Below are positions 63,989 through 64,000 of a stretch of DNA of 64,000 nucleotides, in pieces. The translations under genes and the position numbers were made by a program. Under the pieces are notes generated by a model. That model did no database searches. It worked only from the letters and a program-made list of their open reading frames with translations, and had not been told where the DNA came from. How positions within the stretch are numbered: position 1 is the first letter of the stretch; each line of letters starts with the position of its first letter. The DNA is from Leptospira ainazelensis (lineage in GTDB: Bacteria > Spirochaetota > Leptospiria > Leptospirales > Leptospiraceae). The DNA lies in the NCBI RefSeq assembly GCF_016918785.1, contig NZ_JAFFPT010000065.1, positions 60,811-124,810 on the forward strand, read 5' to 3'.

Positions 63989-64000
63989 GTAGGAACTCCT
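63989..64000. repeat. 14-bp motif copy cut by the window end
   Basis: GTAGGAACTCCT followed by the end of the window, in the non-coding stretch after the rhomboid gene. Confidence 0.65.

Overview
The window is chromosomal DNA from a spirochaete, almost certainly a Leptospira. Three things support this: the relaxed lipoprotein boxes (for example IQSC and QIGC before the lipid cysteine), the genus-typical gene mix, and the moderate GC content with many AAGA/TTCT-rich codons. No tRNA, rRNA, CRISPR array, insertion sequence or phage gene was recognised. Most genes are on the minus strand.

Layout. 1-10.4 kb: part of a lipoprotein gene, radA, rnd, a GH36 glycosidase, a lipoprotein paired with a DUF4105-like exported protein, and a three-gene unit (histone-deacetylase-like enzyme, unknown protein, response regulator/phosphatase). 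10.5-15.3 kb: pyk, a signal-peptidase-like protein lacking both catalytic residues, a decayed alpha/beta-hydrolase gene, a lipoprotein, and a fragment of a duplicated MscS gene. 15.3-20.6 kb: acpP-rnc-nudix-aroB-mscS-orf, with fabG upstream. 20.6-27.8 kb is the most accessory part. It holds a repeat-rich gene-free stretch, an arsenic cluster (arsN2 divergent from arsR-arsC-acr3-ATP-grasp), a small membrane protein, two DUF4303-like paralogues and a thioesterase. 27.8-29.8 kb: rpmF-plsX and hisG. 29.2-42.8 kb: a nearly gapless run cheW-cheA-cheB-cheY-scpA-scpB-pheA-tyrA-aroA-cmk-rpsA-TPR-hisG. 42.9-48.1 kb: fau, zapA, a coiled-coil acidic protein, and thrS-infC-rpmI-rplT. 48.2-53.6 kb: carA, a small protein, an ankyrin/DUF4303-like fusion, a TPR protein and a GNAT enzyme. 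54-63.9 kb: the 2-oxoglutarate dehydrogenase operon (sucB-lpd-sucA), a class A penicillin-binding protein coupled to a metallo-beta-lactamase-fold hydrolase, and a rhomboid protease.

The most unusual signal is not a gene. A 14-bp near-palindrome (core GGAACTCC; forms GTAGGAACTCCTAC and GTCGGAACTACGAC) recurs more than 25 times, and every good copy lies in a non-coding gap. Two copies bound a conserved unit of about 160 bp at 21090-21245 and at 26920-27081, which looks like a small non-autonomous mobile element. Other notable items are a CheA kinase carrying a CheC-type phosphatase domain with exactly one intact active site, a catalytically dead signal-peptidase homologue, and an ATP-grasp enzyme built into the arsenic operon.
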